Shown: positions 18,891 through 28,071, numbered from the stretch's first letter. The stretch is DNA of 64,000 nucleotides from JAPHTQ01 sp050302275 (GCA_050302275.1 JBNLAT010000001.1:186001-250000); one strand, 5' to 3'. Numbers and translations are program-made. The notes: a model not told the origin generated them from the sequence alone.

Positions 18891-21800
18891 ATGAGCAGCC
18901 TTCCCTCCCCCAGCACACCGCAAACCAACGCTACCGTAATGGCCTCGGCTGGCACGGGCAAAACTTATATGCTGGTCAAACGGCTGCTACGGCTACTGCT
19001 GTCGGGGGCACGGCCCGACGCGATCCTCGCCGTCACCTTTACTCGCAAGGCCGCCGCAGAGATGCAGAGCCGTCTTGGCGAGCGGCTCTACGCCATGGCG
19101 GCAGCCGATGACGACACATTACGACTGCAACTGGATAATCTGGGAGTCGATGCAGATAGCGCCACCCTGGAGCGGGCGCGGGCCCTGTACGAACAGCTAC
19201 GGCGACAGCGCCAGAGCGTGCGCACCACCACCTTCCACGCCTTCTGCCAGGAGATCCTGCTGCGCTTCCCGCTGGAGGCCGAGGTCCCACCAGGTTTCAG
19301 CCTGCTGGAGGGCAGCGGGGAACTCCTGCGTGCAGCACGGGATGCGCTCCTGGATGAGGCCAGTCTCGAACCCAACGGTGAAACCGCCTCGTCGTTACAA
19401 CAGCTACTCGACTATTGCGGCAGCCTGGATGGTCTCGAGCGCTCACTTAATACCTTCGTCGCCCACCGTGGTGACTGGTGGGCCTATACCGAAACTAGTG
19501 CTGATCCACTCGCCTTTGCCTTAGCGCGGTTATCCGAACTACTGCGCATCGAACCGGGCGAAGAACCACTGACAAACTTTTTCACCGCAGAGCGTCTCGC
19601 CCGTCTGGCCGAGTTCGCCGAGTTGCTGGGCAGACATCCCGGGGTGCAGAACAATGCGGCAGCCGAATCGATTGCCGTTGCCCGTGATGAAAACTTTGAA
19701 CGGGAAGAGCGTTTCGCTGCTTGCCGCCGAGCCTTTCTCACCACCCAGGACGCGCCGCGCAAACGTAAGGCCAGTGCAGCACAGGCGAAGAAAATGGGGG
19801 TTGAAGGGGAACAACGTTTTTTAGAGCTGCATGAGGAACTGTCACAGGAAATACTTGATGCGCTTGATCGTTTGCTTGCCCATGCAGCCTGGCATGCATG
19901 CAGTGCCTGGTACCGTGCAGGCAGTCGTCTACTGGAGCATTTTCAACGCCTGAAACAGGAGCAACGGCAGCTCGACTTTACCGATCTGGAGTGGTCCGCC
20001 TACTCTCTGCTAAATCGTTCGGAGAATGCTCACTGGGTCCAGTACAAATTGGATCAACGTATCGACCATCTGCTGGTGGACGAATTTCAGGACACCAACC
20101 CGACCCAGTGGCGACTGCTACTGCCACTACTCGAAGAACTGGCAGCTGGCGAGAGCGACAAACTGCGTAGCGTCTTTCTGGTCGGCGATGCCAAGCAGTC
20201 CATTTACCGTTTCCGCCGCGCCGAGCCGCGTCTGTTCCAGACTGCCCATGAATGGCTCGCACAACACCTCGAGGCAAAAAGTTTTCCGCTACACACCTCC
20301 TGGCGCTCTTCGCCAGCGATCATGGCGTGTGTCAACCAAGTCTTCAGCGACGATGGGCCTTTGTGCGGTGAATTGCGTGACTTCACACCCCACGACACCC
20401 ATCATCAGGAACTCTGGGGAGAAGTCACCGTATTACCCCTTGTCGAACGCCCGAGTGAGGAAGAGGCAAACGAAAGCACCGCGCTGCGCAATCCACTGCT
20501 GCAACCACGTGAGGAACGCAGTAACCCGCAGTATTTACAGGAGGGCGAGCAAATTGTTGCCGAGATCCAGCGGCTGATAGAGACCCGCACACCGATCAGT
20601 ATCGACGGCGAGGTACGCCCACTTCGCTACGCCGACATTATGATTCTGGTGCGCAAACGGACCCATACCGGCTACTACGAGCAGGCGTTACGCCAGGCCA
20701 ACATCCCTTACCTCGGTGCAGAACGGGGCACGCTGTTGCAGAGCGGTGAGATCGGCGACATGGTGGCGCTGCTTGAAGTACTGCTAACCCCGGATAACAA
20801 TCTCTCGCTGGCTACGGTCCTGCGTAGCCCGCTGTTCGACTGCAGTGATGATGACTTGATGCGTCTGGCGCAATTCGAGCGGGGTACCTGGTACGAACGT
20901 TTGCTTTCGCTGGCCCCTCAACTTGAGAACGACACACCTTTAGCACAGGCGACGACGATGCTGCCCGCATGGCACCAGCTCGCGGGCCATATACCGATCC
21001 ACGACCTGCTTGATCGCATTTACAACGAAAGCGATCTGCTGCGTCGCTATCGCGCCGCCTATCCCGCACATCTGGGTTCCCGGGTGGTCGCCAACCTCAA
21101 CCGCTTTCTCGAACTGGCACTGGAGATCGATAGTGGTCGCTATCCCAGCCTGGGCCATTTCCTTGCCCGACTGGGTGAGATCGGTAGTAGCGATGACGGT
21201 GCACCCGATCAGGCAACAGGAGCCTCCAACAGTGATCGGGTCAGACTACTCACTATCCACGCGGCCAAGGGGCTTGAGGCACCCGTGGTCTTCCTCGCCG
21301 ATAGCGCACAGAACGAAAGCGCTTCCAAACCTTTCCATACCCTGCTGGAGTGGCCGCCTGAGGAAGCACGCCCAAAAAGTTTCCTTCTGGTGGGCAAAAA
21401 GGAGCAACAGCCCGAGGCGATACGCCTACGCCTGGAACGGGAACAAAAAGAGCAGCAACGGGAATCGGCAAACCTGCTCTACGTCGCCCTCACCCGTGCC
21501 CGTCAGTGGCTTTTCATCAGTGGTGCTCGCCCGGCAAGTAAGGACGAAAGCAGCTGGTATTTTGCCCTACGTCGGGCGCTGGACCCGGAGCAAACCATCG
21601 ATAGCGATAAGGCGGTAAGCCTGTCTCACGGGACAGCGCCATCCGTTACCGAAATACCGTCGGACAAAACATCTGAATCAGGGACGATGGATATCGACCC
21701 ACGCCTGGCACAGCCTTTAAAAATTCAACATGCGCTAAAAGAGATCGCACCCAGCTACTCAGCAGGAACGGAAAATGCCGCTGTGGCTGGAGACGAGGAT

Positions 21801-22301
21801 GGGCGACTGCGTGGCCTGTTAATTCATCGCCTTTTGCATTTGATGACAGAGTCACCCGCCGAGCAGTTGCCAAAGGTATTGGTTACCGTGGCTGCAGAAT
21901 ATGCTCTGGATCAGAACGACGCCCTGCTACGGCAGTGTCATGCGGAGTGTCTGGCGCTTGTCGAAGAGAATCAGCTGGCGGCAGTTTTCCAGCCTGAAAG
22001 TGGAACCACCGCGCTCAATGAGGTGCCGCTCATTTATCGCCTAAACGGCAGAACGGTTCATGGGATTATCGACCGTTTGTTGATCGGTCAGGATGAAGCG
22101 TGGATTATCGATTACAAAAGTCACCGCCACGCCACAGAAAGTCATGCACAGGAATTGGCAACAGATTATCGGCAGCAACTAGGCTATTACGCCGACGGGA
22201 TACAGAAACTGTGGCCTGAATTGAAAGTGCGCTGCTTCCTTGTTTTCACCGCGCCGCGACTGTTGCTGGAGATCGACCCCAACGGGGTCGATCTCCAATA
22301 A
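18891..22301 (+). CDS. AddA-like UvrD-family helicase/nuclease
   Basis: SF1A helicase of 1136 residues with a C-terminal RecB-type nuclease. Motif I is ASAGTGKTYML (about 18-28), motif Ia AVTFTRKAAAEM (about 45-56), motif II LLVDEFQDTNPTQWR (about 395-409), motif III GDAKQSIYRFRRAEP, motif V around LLTIHAAKGLEAPVVF, and motif VI LYVALTRARQWLFISG. The nuclease at the C-terminus has GIIDRLLIG and WIIDYKSHR (about 1060-1078). The domain order is that of AddA. The ATG at 18891 is used. A 13-bp hairpin overlaps its last codons. It is the partner of the AddB-like gene and presumed break-resection machinery. Confidence 0.93.
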   Translation: MSSLPSPSTPQTNATVMASAGTGKTYMLVKRLLRLLLSGARPDAILAVTFTRKAAAEMQSRLGERLYAMAAADDDTLRLQLDNLGVDADSATLERARALYEQLRRQRQSVRTTTFHAFCQEILLRFPLEAEVPPGFSLLEGSGELLRAARDALLDEASLEPNGETASSLQQLLDYCGSLDGLERSLNTFVAHRGDWWAYTETSADPLAFALARLSELLRIEPGEEPLTNFFTAERLARLAEFAELLGRHPGVQNNAAAESIAVARDENFEREERFAACRRAFLTTQDAPRKRKASAAQAKKMGVEGEQRFLELHEELSQEILDALDRLLAHAAWHACSAWYRAGSRLLEHFQRLKQEQRQLDFTDLEWSAYSLLNRSENAHWVQYKLDQRIDHLLVDEFQDTNPTQWRLLLPLLEELAAGESDKLRSVFLVGDAKQSIYRFRRAEPRLFQTAHEWLAQHLEAKSFPLHTSWRSSPAIMACVNQVFSDDGPLCGELRDFTPHDTHHQELWGEVTVLPLVERPSEEEANESTALRNPLLQPREERSNPQYLQEGEQIVAEIQRLIETRTPISIDGEVRPLRYADIMILVRKRTHTGYYEQALRQANIPYLGAERGTLLQSGEIGDMVALLEVLLTPDNNLSLATVLRSPLFDCSDDDLMRLAQFERGTWYERLLSLAPQLENDTPLAQATTMLPAWHQLAGHIPIHDLLDRIYNESDLLRRYRAAYPAHLGSRVVANLNRFLELALEIDSGRYPSLGHFLARLGEIGSSDDGAPDQATGASNSDRVRLLTIHAAKGLEAPVVFLADSAQNESASKPFHTLLEWPPEEARPKSFLLVGKKEQQPEAIRLRLEREQKEQQRESANLLYVALTRARQWLFISGARPASKDESSWYFALRRALDPEQTIDSDKAVSLSHGTAPSVTEIPSDKTSESGTMDIDPRLAQPLKIQHALKEIAPSYSAGTENAAVAGDEDGRLRGLLIHRLLHLMTESPAEQLPKVLVTVAAEYALDQNDALLRQCHAECLALVEENQLAAVFQPESGTTALNEVPLIYRLNGRTVHGIIDRLLIGQDEAWIIDYKSHRHATESHAQELATDYRQQLGYYADGIQKLWPELKVRCFLVFTAPRLLLEIDPNGVDLQ
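22268..22296 (+). terminator. 13-bp hairpin overlapping the end of the AddA-like gene
   Basis: GGAGATCGACCCC and GGGGTCGATCTCC form a perfect stem with loop AAC, entirely within the last codons of the AddA-like gene. A run of seven Ts begins about 15 bp later, further than usual for an intrinsic terminator. It sits at the convergent junction with dsbC. Confidence 0.5.
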
Positions 22302-22307
22302 GCGAAT

Positions 22308-23030
22308 CTATTTTTTTCCCTTGCTATCCAGCAAAGCAAGCAAACGATCCGGCGGCGCATAGCCGGGCATCAGGTGTCCATCTTCCAGCAGGATGGTCGG
22401 TGTGCTGTTCACCCCCAGTTTCTGTCCCAGCATGAAGTCTTTTGCCACGGGTGAGTTATCACACTTCTTCGGTGTAATTTTGTTGTTGTTCTTTGCATCA
22501 TCCATCGCCTTGTTGCGCTCCTCGGCACACCAGACACTCACCGCCTTGTCGTAGGAGGGTGAACCGATACCGGCACGTGGGTAAGCCAGATAGCGCACAG
22601 TAATACCGAGCTTGTTCATCTCTGCCATGCCGGAATGGAGCTTGCGGCAATAGACACAGTCGATATCGGTAAATACGGTAATAACGTGTTTCTGCTTGCC
22701 CTTGGCCTTGTATATGATCATCGATGATTCATCTACGTCCTTAAGCATAGCCTTGCGCAGTCCGGAGAGACGCTGTTCTGTCAGGTTGCTCTGTGAACTA
22801 AGGTCGAACATCGAGCCGCTGACCAAATAGCGACCATCGGGAGTGACATAGTAGACGTCGGTACCGTAGATCACCTCTTTCAGGCCATCGATTGCCGATG
22901 GGGCGATCTGGTCCGGGGCACGACCAAAGGCCTTCAGCAGTACCGATTTCAGTGCATCCTCTTCGGCATGCAGGGGAGAGACCGCCAGCAGTGCCAGCAC
23001 ACAGGTTAACAGCAAGGATTTGAAATTCAT
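22308..23030 (-). CDS. dsbC: periplasmic disulfide isomerase DsbC
   Basis: Homodimeric thiol:disulfide isomerase of the periplasm. It has 240 residues. The signal peptide spans 1-22 (MNFKSLLLTCVLALLAVSPLHA), an N-terminal dimerisation domain about 25-85, then a thioredoxin-fold domain with active site DCVYC (C125, C128; E. coli has CGYC), cis-Pro in NSTPTILL, and a second structural cysteine pair (WCAEE...KKCDN). The ATG at 23030 follows GGGGT. It lies downstream of xerD, as in the E. coli xerD-dsbC-recJ order, though recJ is not here; the next gene is the convergent AddA-like gene. Confidence 0.95.
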   Translation of the reverse strand: MNFKSLLLTCVLALLAVSPLHAEEDALKSVLLKAFGRAPDQIAPSAIDGLKEVIYGTDVYYVTPDGRYLVSGSMFDLSSQSNLTEQRLSGLRKAMLKDVDESSMIIYKAKGKQKHVITVFTDIDCVYCRKLHSGMAEMNKLGITVRYLAYPRAGIGSPSYDKAVSVWCAEERNKAMDDAKNNNKITPKKCDNSPVAKDFMLGQKLGVNSTPTILLEDGHLMPGYAPPDRLLALLDSKGKK

Positions 23031-23168
23031 GTTTACCCCAACAGTGATTGGTTACAGCAATGACCCGCAAGTCTACCCAGTTCAGGACAGGAACAGAAGG
23101 CAGGCGGTAGCAGTTTGGAGCATTAGCACAGGCCTAAGTTCCCGTCGATAACACCACAGCAATAGTGG

Positions 23169-24065
23169 TTATCCGCGTGGGTGGTGCTGTGCATGGATAT
23201 TTTTGAGTCGCTCACGTGCAACGTGAGTGTAGATTTGCGTGGTAGAAAGAGTACTGTGACCTAGCAGTAGCTGCACCACCCGCAGGTCGGCACCGTGATT
23301 GAGCAGGTGGGTGGCAAAGGCGTGACGCAGGGTATGCGGCGAGAGATGCTTGCGGATATCCGCCACCAGCGCATAGCGTTTAATCAGCTGCCAGAAAGCC
23401 TGACGGGTCATCGCCGTTTTGCGGCTGCCGGGAAACAACACGTCACTCTGGATCGCCCCAAGCAACTGCCCCCGAGCCTCACGCGTATAACGCTCCAGCC
23501 AGTTGAGCGCCTCCTCACCGAGCGGTACCAACCGCTCCTTATTGCCCTTGCCGATCACCTTAACCAACCCCTGCTGCAGGCTGACCTGCGGCAGGGTCAA
23601 GGAGACCAGTTCGGAGACCCGCAATCCGCTGGCATAGAGTACTTCGAGCATAGCGCGGTCGCGCAATCCGGCAGGCTTACCGACATCGGGGGCGGCGAGC
23701 AGTCGCTCGACCTCCTCTTCAGTCAATGATTTGGGCAGGGCTCGCCCCAGCTTGGGGGCATCGATACGGGCGCTGGGATCTTCATTGATCATCCGCTCGC
23801 GCAGCAGATAGCGGTAGAAACGGCGGATACTGGAGAGCAAACGGGCACCTGTTCGCGGGCTGGCACCCTGCTCCGCCCGCTTTTGCAGGTAACGTAGCAG
23901 GTCATGTCGCGCTGCCGCATGGAGTGTAGTGCTTTCCCCGGCCAACCATTCGGCCAACTTCTGCAGATCGCTGCGATAGGCAGTGAGGGTGTTTTCGCTC
24001 AGGCCGCGTTCCAGCCAGAGGGCATCGAGAAAACGCTCGATGAGCGCAATGTCCTGTTCACTCAT
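23169..24065 (-). CDS. xerD: site-specific tyrosine recombinase XerD
   Basis: Works with XerC at dif to resolve chromosome dimers. It has 298 residues from the chosen start, the same length as E. coli XerD. The core-binding SAM-like domain (about 4-90) contains SENTLTAYRSDL. Catalytic residues are Arg in ASGLRVSEL, Lys in VIGKGNKERLVPL, HxxR in SPHTLRHAFATHLL, His in LLGHSTLSTTQIYTHV and the nucleophile Tyr in the same segment. The assignment to XerD over XerC rests on length and adjacency to dsbC. ATG at 24065 is used; ATG at 24074 is possible. It overlaps the ogt stop by 8 bp. Confidence 0.93.
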   Translation of the reverse strand: MSEQDIALIERFLDALWLERGLSENTLTAYRSDLQKLAEWLAGESTTLHAAARHDLLRYLQKRAEQGASPRTGARLLSSIRRFYRYLLRERMINEDPSARIDAPKLGRALPKSLTEEEVERLLAAPDVGKPAGLRDRAMLEVLYASGLRVSELVSLTLPQVSLQQGLVKVIGKGNKERLVPLGEEALNWLERYTREARGQLLGAIQSDVLFPGSRKTAMTRQAFWQLIKRYALVADIRKHLSPHTLRHAFATHLLNHGADLRVVQLLLGHSTLSTTQIYTHVARERLKNIHAQHHPRG

Positions 24066-24579
24066 GTCCTTCATGCTGCAACAGCCACTGCTTGATTGCC
24101 AGCGCCGGGCCATCGGTCTTGCCCATAAAACCACCCAGCCCATCCCTGGCGACCACCCGATGACACGGCACCAGTAACGGCAACGGATTGCGTCGGCAAG
24201 CACCGGCCACCGCACGGGCCGAGCTGTGCAGTTTTTTTGCCAGATCGCCGTAGCTTCGAGTTTTCCCCTTGGGAATACAAATCAGCTCGCGCCAAACCCG
24301 CTGCTGGAATGGTGTACCTGAACCAACTTCAAGGGCAGAACCGGGAATATCGCGTTGCTGGAAATAATCCTGTAGCAGGCGCACCGTTGTTTGCGCAACC
24401 TCTTCGACAAATGGCGAATGGTGACGGAAGAGAAAATCGATCTCCCGCAGCTGTCCCTGCTCGACACGGATACCGATAGAGGGCACACCCGGGATCGGCG
24501 AATCGATCACCGCCTGATAAGATTTTTCATTGGCGTTTTTCAGCGGCGGCCTCCCGCATTCGGATCTGTTCCAGTTCAC
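24058..24579 (-). CDS. ogt: methylated-DNA--protein-cysteine methyltransferase
   Basis: Suicide repair enzyme that transfers alkyl groups from O6-alkylguanine to its own cysteine. It has up to 173 residues. The active-site motif is LLVPCHRVVARDG (Cys about 139), with the recognition-helix segment RSYGDLAKKL and the Arg finger in ACRRNPLP before it. The start is uncertain: the GTG at 24579 overlaps the upstream TPR gene by 53 bp, and an in-frame GTG at 24510 has no better ribosome-binding site. It is coupled to xerD. It could be named ogt or agt-like; the lack of an Ada N-terminal domain supports ogt. Confidence 0.88.
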   Translation of the reverse strand: MNWNRSECGRPPLKNANEKSYQAVIDSPIPGVPSIGIRVEQGQLREIDFLFRHHSPFVEEVAQTTVRLLQDYFQQRDIPGSALEVGSGTPFQQRVWRELICIPKGKTRSYGDLAKKLHSSARAVAGACRRNPLPLLVPCHRVVARDGLGGFMGKTDGPALAIKQWLLQHEGHE

Positions 24580-26344
24580 GAATCAGTACCGCACGGCGTT
24601 CAGGCTTTTCCGTCACCCGCAGCAACTGACTGTAGATGTGTGCCGCATCGGCCAGCATGCCACCTTCCGCCAGCGTAGATGCCGCTTTGTAGCGGGCAGT
24701 CTGTGCCCACGGGTCCATGCTTTCGTAATCACTCAACGTGGCCGAACGCAGATAGAGTTGTGCCGCTTCCACATATTTTTTCTGTGCCAGACGGGAATCG
24801 GCCATCCAGAACAGCAGTTCCCGACGCAACTCCAAAGTCGGCACGATGCTGTACATCTCTTCCAGTAGCGCATAGGCATCATCGTGGGCACCGATGTTCT
24901 GCAGATCGAACAGCAGTTGCATCAGTTGGTCACGCTGCGCTTTGCCGAGGGACGGCACAGCGGGTAACAATTTACGTAGCAGTTCAACTGCCGCCCGGTT
25001 GTCGCCAGCGAGGATGAATATCTTGACCCGCCGCAGTTGCCAGGGGAACTTGGCAACGTCGCCGGGCGGCTCCGGCAGATAACGCATCAGGCGCGAAGCG
25101 GAGTCGAGATCACCATCGCGGATCGCCTGGTCCACCAGACCGTAAGCAACCCCACGGGGAATACCCGCCCCCTGATTGAAGTAGCTACTGTTGAGAAAAA
25201 GCTGCTGCGCCACGGCCATGCCGTTATTCATCTCCTGCAGCATCTCGATCAATTTCTGCGCGGCCTTCTCGCGGATATCGGTGGCAAAGGCCTTTTGTGC
25301 CAGCAGGGCATAGAGTGAACGCTTGCCCACGGGATAACGTTTATCGGTTTTCTCCGCCAGCTTATACCATTTCATGTCGTCGCCAATCAGCAACTGCTTG
25401 TCGTTACCCAGGCGCTGGGCATAGGCGAGATAGCCATCCCATAACATATCCGGGGTCAACGAGAAGAGTTCGCGCCACTCTTCCAACGGAATCGGCTGAC
25501 GAAACCACTGTTCCAGTGCAATCACGGTAAATGCCGGTTCGTCGACGCTGCGCGCCGCCTCGGCCATGATGCCGTAGTGGATATAGATCTGCAGCGGTGT
25601 GTAACCGCTCAGTTTCTTCACGCTGCGCAGTTTGTGCAGAATGCTTTTTGCCTTGCCGCCGGAACGCAGCCGCGCCAGCATCTGCAGTAGCTCGGTGGTG
25701 CGATCCTGAGGCATCGACTTCAACAGGGAGAGGGCTTCGGTCGGATGGTTGCTAGCCAGTAGCACCCGTGCCCGCGTCAGCATGGCCTCGCTGTTGCCAT
25801 CGCCGTAGTCCTGATGAAAACGCAGCATCGCCACGTAGGCATCATCAGTACGACCTTCACGCAGATAGCTCTGGATCACCAACTGCCGCCACTCGGCGAG
25901 CTGTGCTGAATCGGCCTCCTTGTCCAACCAGATCAGATCTCGCAATACCTGCCGCGCGGCCTGTGGACGATTGTCGAACACCAGCGCACGGGCGCGGCGA
26001 GTCATCGCCCAGATACGGAAATCAGCGGGGGCATTTTCAGGTAGGGTAGCGAGATGTTGTTCCAGTGCCTGCCAGTCGCCACGCTGTTCCATAATGCGCA
26101 CCCGCATCCGCTCCCAGCGCAGCCACTTGGCCTGATCCGCAGCGAATTCGGGTTGTCCCTGTTGTAACAGGGAGAGCGCCAGTTGCGGTGCGCCGCTCTT
26201 GGCCAGTTGAGCGATCTCTTTCAGATCCTCTTCGGCAGCACCACTGACCGAGCAAACGGCAAACAGTAAAGCGGCAAAAAGAAAACGGGCAGCACCCCGA
26301 GGGTGCTGCCCGTTTAGTTCTGCGGTAGCAGTAAGACGTGACAT
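24527..26344 (-). CDS. exported tetratricopeptide-repeat protein
   Basis: A 605-residue protein with a signal peptide whose hydrophobic core is FLFAALLFAVCSVSGA, cleaved before AEED. It then consists of degenerate TPR/HEAT-like helical repeats throughout (examples: ARVLLASNHPTEALSLLKSM, AAVELLRKLLPAVP, KYVEAAQLYLRSATL). It is probably periplasmic and mediates protein contacts. I do not recognise a specific function. ATG at 26344 (or 26350) is the only in-frame start before the signal sequence. That places a strong intrinsic terminator (26283-26315) inside its first codons, between rplS and the body of the gene. ogt and xerD follow, overlapping. Confidence 0.82.
   Translation of the reverse strand: MSRLTATAELNGQHPRGAARFLFAALLFAVCSVSGAAEEDLKEIAQLAKSGAPQLALSLLQQGQPEFAADQAKWLRWERMRVRIMEQRGDWQALEQHLATLPENAPADFRIWAMTRRARALVFDNRPQAARQVLRDLIWLDKEADSAQLAEWRQLVIQSYLREGRTDDAYVAMLRFHQDYGDGNSEAMLTRARVLLASNHPTEALSLLKSMPQDRTTELLQMLARLRSGGKAKSILHKLRSVKKLSGYTPLQIYIHYGIMAEAARSVDEPAFTVIALEQWFRQPIPLEEWRELFSLTPDMLWDGYLAYAQRLGNDKQLLIGDDMKWYKLAEKTDKRYPVGKRSLYALLAQKAFATDIREKAAQKLIEMLQEMNNGMAVAQQLFLNSSYFNQGAGIPRGVAYGLVDQAIRDGDLDSASRLMRYLPEPPGDVAKFPWQLRRVKIFILAGDNRAAVELLRKLLPAVPSLGKAQRDQLMQLLFDLQNIGAHDDAYALLEEMYSIVPTLELRRELLFWMADSRLAQKKYVEAAQLYLRSATLSDYESMDPWAQTARYKAASTLAEGGMLADAAHIYSQLLRVTEKPERRAVLIRELEQIRMREAAAEKRQ
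26275..26315 (-). terminator. rplS-operon terminator embedded in the TPR gene's 5' coding region
   Basis: On the minus strand a perfect 15-bp stem (26301-26315 with 26283-26297; core CGGGCAGCACCC) and a 3-base loop are followed by TTTTCTTTTT. It lies 62 bp past the rplS stop but about 30 bp downstream of the TPR ATG, so the hairpin is translated as part of the signal-peptide region. Confidence 0.85.
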
Positions 26345-26377
26345 CCGCATCGACTCCAGGCAAAACGCCTGGCTTGC

Positions 26378-26725
26378 TTAACCGAGCTTTTCCTTGATGC
26401 GTGCTGCCTTACCGGTACGGCCGCGCAGGTAGTAGAGCTTGGCGCGACGTACGTCGCCACGGCGCTTCACTTCGATGGAATCGATAGCCGGGCTGTAGGT
26501 CTGGAAAACGCGCTCTACACCTTCTCCGTGGGACATCTTGCGCACGGTGAAAGCAGAGTTCAGGCCACGGTTACGGCGGGCAATGACCACACCTTCGAAG
26601 GCCTGCAGACGCTCACGGTTGCCTTCCTTTACCTTTACCTGAACCACAACGGTGTCACCGGGAGCAAAGTCCGGGACTTCGCGGCTCATCTGTTCCGCTT
26701 CAAGTTGTTCGATGATGTTGCTCAT
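26378..26725 (-). CDS. rplS: 50S ribosomal protein L19
   Basis: Large-subunit protein at the 30S/50S interface. It has 115 residues with the usual L19 sequence: FAPGDTVVVQVKVKEG, RLQAFEGVVIARRNRGLNS, EGVERVFQTYSP and RGDVRRAKLYYLRGR. It is last in the rpsP-rimM-trmD-rplS operon on the minus strand, 87 bp after trmD, and followed by the terminator at 26283-26315. Confidence 0.98.
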   Translation of the reverse strand: MSNIIEQLEAEQMSREVPDFAPGDTVVVQVKVKEGNRERLQAFEGVVIARRNRGLNSAFTVRKMSHGEGVERVFQTYSPAIDSIEVKRRGDVRRAKLYYLRGRTGKAARIKEKLG

Positions 26726-26812
26726 TGCCTAAACTCCAGAAAAAAGTCCGTCGATTATACACGAGAGGCGGTCAAAAAAGCAGCGAACGCTACGATTTTT
26801 AGACTGCTTCTA

Positions 26813-27556
26813 TTAATTCTGTTCATGTTCCTGAATGTATTCCTGCAACAGTTCCTGTTGCTCCCCATTCAGATCCAATTTTTCCAACAACTCCGGGCGC
26901 CTTAACCAGGTTCGGCCCAGTGCCTGCTTGGTCCGCCAGCGGGCGATCGCGGCATGGTCTCCGCTCAGCAGCACCTCCGGCACATTCAGTTCTTCGAACT
27001 GCTCCGGTCGGGTGTAGTGCGGACAATCCAGCAAGCCATCACTGAAGGAGTCCTGCTCCGCCGAGTTCTCGTGACCCAGTGCTCCAGGGATCAGACGGGT
27101 TACCGTATCGATAACCACCATCGCACCCAGTTCACCGCCACTCAGCACGTAATCGCCGATGGACCACTCTTCATCCACCTCGGTCTCGATGAGGCGTTCA
27201 TCCACCCCTTCGTAACGACCGGCGATCAGTACCAGCTGTTCATACTGCTCCAGTTCCCGTACGCCCTGTTGATCCAGCGGTCGCCCCTGAGGCGACAGAT
27301 AAATCACATGACCCTTGCCGGGACCGGCTCTGCGCGCCTCGCGAATCGCTTCACGCAGCGGTTCAATCTTCATCAACATGCCCGGGCCGCCGCCGTAAGG
27401 TCGGTCGTCCACGGTGCGATGGCGGTCGTGGGTATAGTCCCGTGGGTTCCACAGGGCCAGTTCCACCAGTCCCTTATCCATCGCCCGGCCGGTGATGCCA
27501 TACTGGCTTACCGCGTCGAACATTTCCGGGAACAGGGTCACCACGTCGAAACGCAT
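26813..27556 (-). CDS. trmD: tRNA (guanine-N1)-methyltransferase TrmD
   Basis: Methylates G37 of tRNAs using SAM, preventing frameshifting. It has 247 residues. The SPOUT knot includes LSPQGRPLDQQGVREL, LIAGRYEGVDER and SIGDYVLSGGELGAM; the N-terminus is MRFDVVTLFPEMFDAV. The ATG at 27556 begins 2 bp after the rimM stop and gives the conserved N-terminus; a longer opening to 27577 would overlap rimM. The C-terminus, ILQEYIQEHEQ-like and glutamine-rich, is normal for the family's variable tail. Confidence 0.98.
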   Translation of the reverse strand: MRFDVVTLFPEMFDAVSQYGITGRAMDKGLVELALWNPRDYTHDRHRTVDDRPYGGGPGMLMKIEPLREAIREARRAGPGKGHVIYLSPQGRPLDQQGVRELEQYEQLVLIAGRYEGVDERLIETEVDEEWSIGDYVLSGGELGAMVVIDTVTRLIPGALGHENSAEQDSFSDGLLDCPHYTRPEQFEELNVPEVLLSGDHAAIARWRTKQALGRTWLRRPELLEKLDLNGEQQELLQEYIQEHEQN

Positions 27557-27558
27557 GG

Positions 27559-28071
27559 TTAGAACTCCGGGTCCCAATCGACCGTCATTTCGCCCTTTTC
27601 CAGGTCAATGGAGGTCACAAACTGTTCCTGCACGAAGGGAATCAACCGCTCGGTCGTCCCGTCGTTTACCACCAGAACGTCGTTGGCGCCGGTCTCCAGC
27701 AGGTGATCCACCACGCCAAGCTCAACGCCTTCGAGGTTGGTCACCCGCAGGCCCTGCAGGTCGGCCCAGTAATATTCGCCCTTCTGCGCCCGGGGTAACT
27801 GACTGCGGTGAATGGCGATGGTGCTTTCCATCAATGCCGCCGCTGCGTCACGGTCATCACAACCATGAAGCTTGGCCACCACGCCTTTGCCCTGGGTACG
27901 CCCTTCCTCAAGACGGGTCTCCACCCACTCCCCGTTACGCTGCAGGTACCAGGTGGAGTAACGCAAAATATTGTCGCGCGGCTGGGTATGGGAAAAGACC
28001 TTAACCCAGCCCCGCACACCGTAAAGGCCGGAAACCCGGCCCAATACGATATAGTCGTCCTGTTCTGTCAT
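27559..28071 (-). CDS. rimM: ribosome maturation factor RimM
   Basis: Assists assembly of the 30S head domain, binding S19. It has 170 residues: the N-terminal barrel begins IVLGRVSGLYGVRGWVKVFS, and the PRC-barrel C-terminal domain contains GEYYWADLQGLRV and RLIPFVQEQFVTSIDL. It is the second gene of rpsP-rimM-trmD-rplS, 51 bp after rpsP and 2 bp before trmD. Confidence 0.97.
   Translation of the reverse strand: MTEQDDYIVLGRVSGLYGVRGWVKVFSHTQPRDNILRYSTWYLQRNGEWVETRLEEGRTQGKGVVAKLHGCDDRDAAAALMESTIAIHRSQLPRAQKGEYYWADLQGLRVTNLEGVELGVVDHLLETGANDVLVVNDGTTERLIPFVQEQFVTSIDLEKGEMTVDWDPEF

Noticed and set aside
23031..23168. Weak dyad between xerD and dsbC as a terminator
   Set aside because: The stem is short and interrupted with no U-tract; read-through from xerD to dsbC is equally likely.
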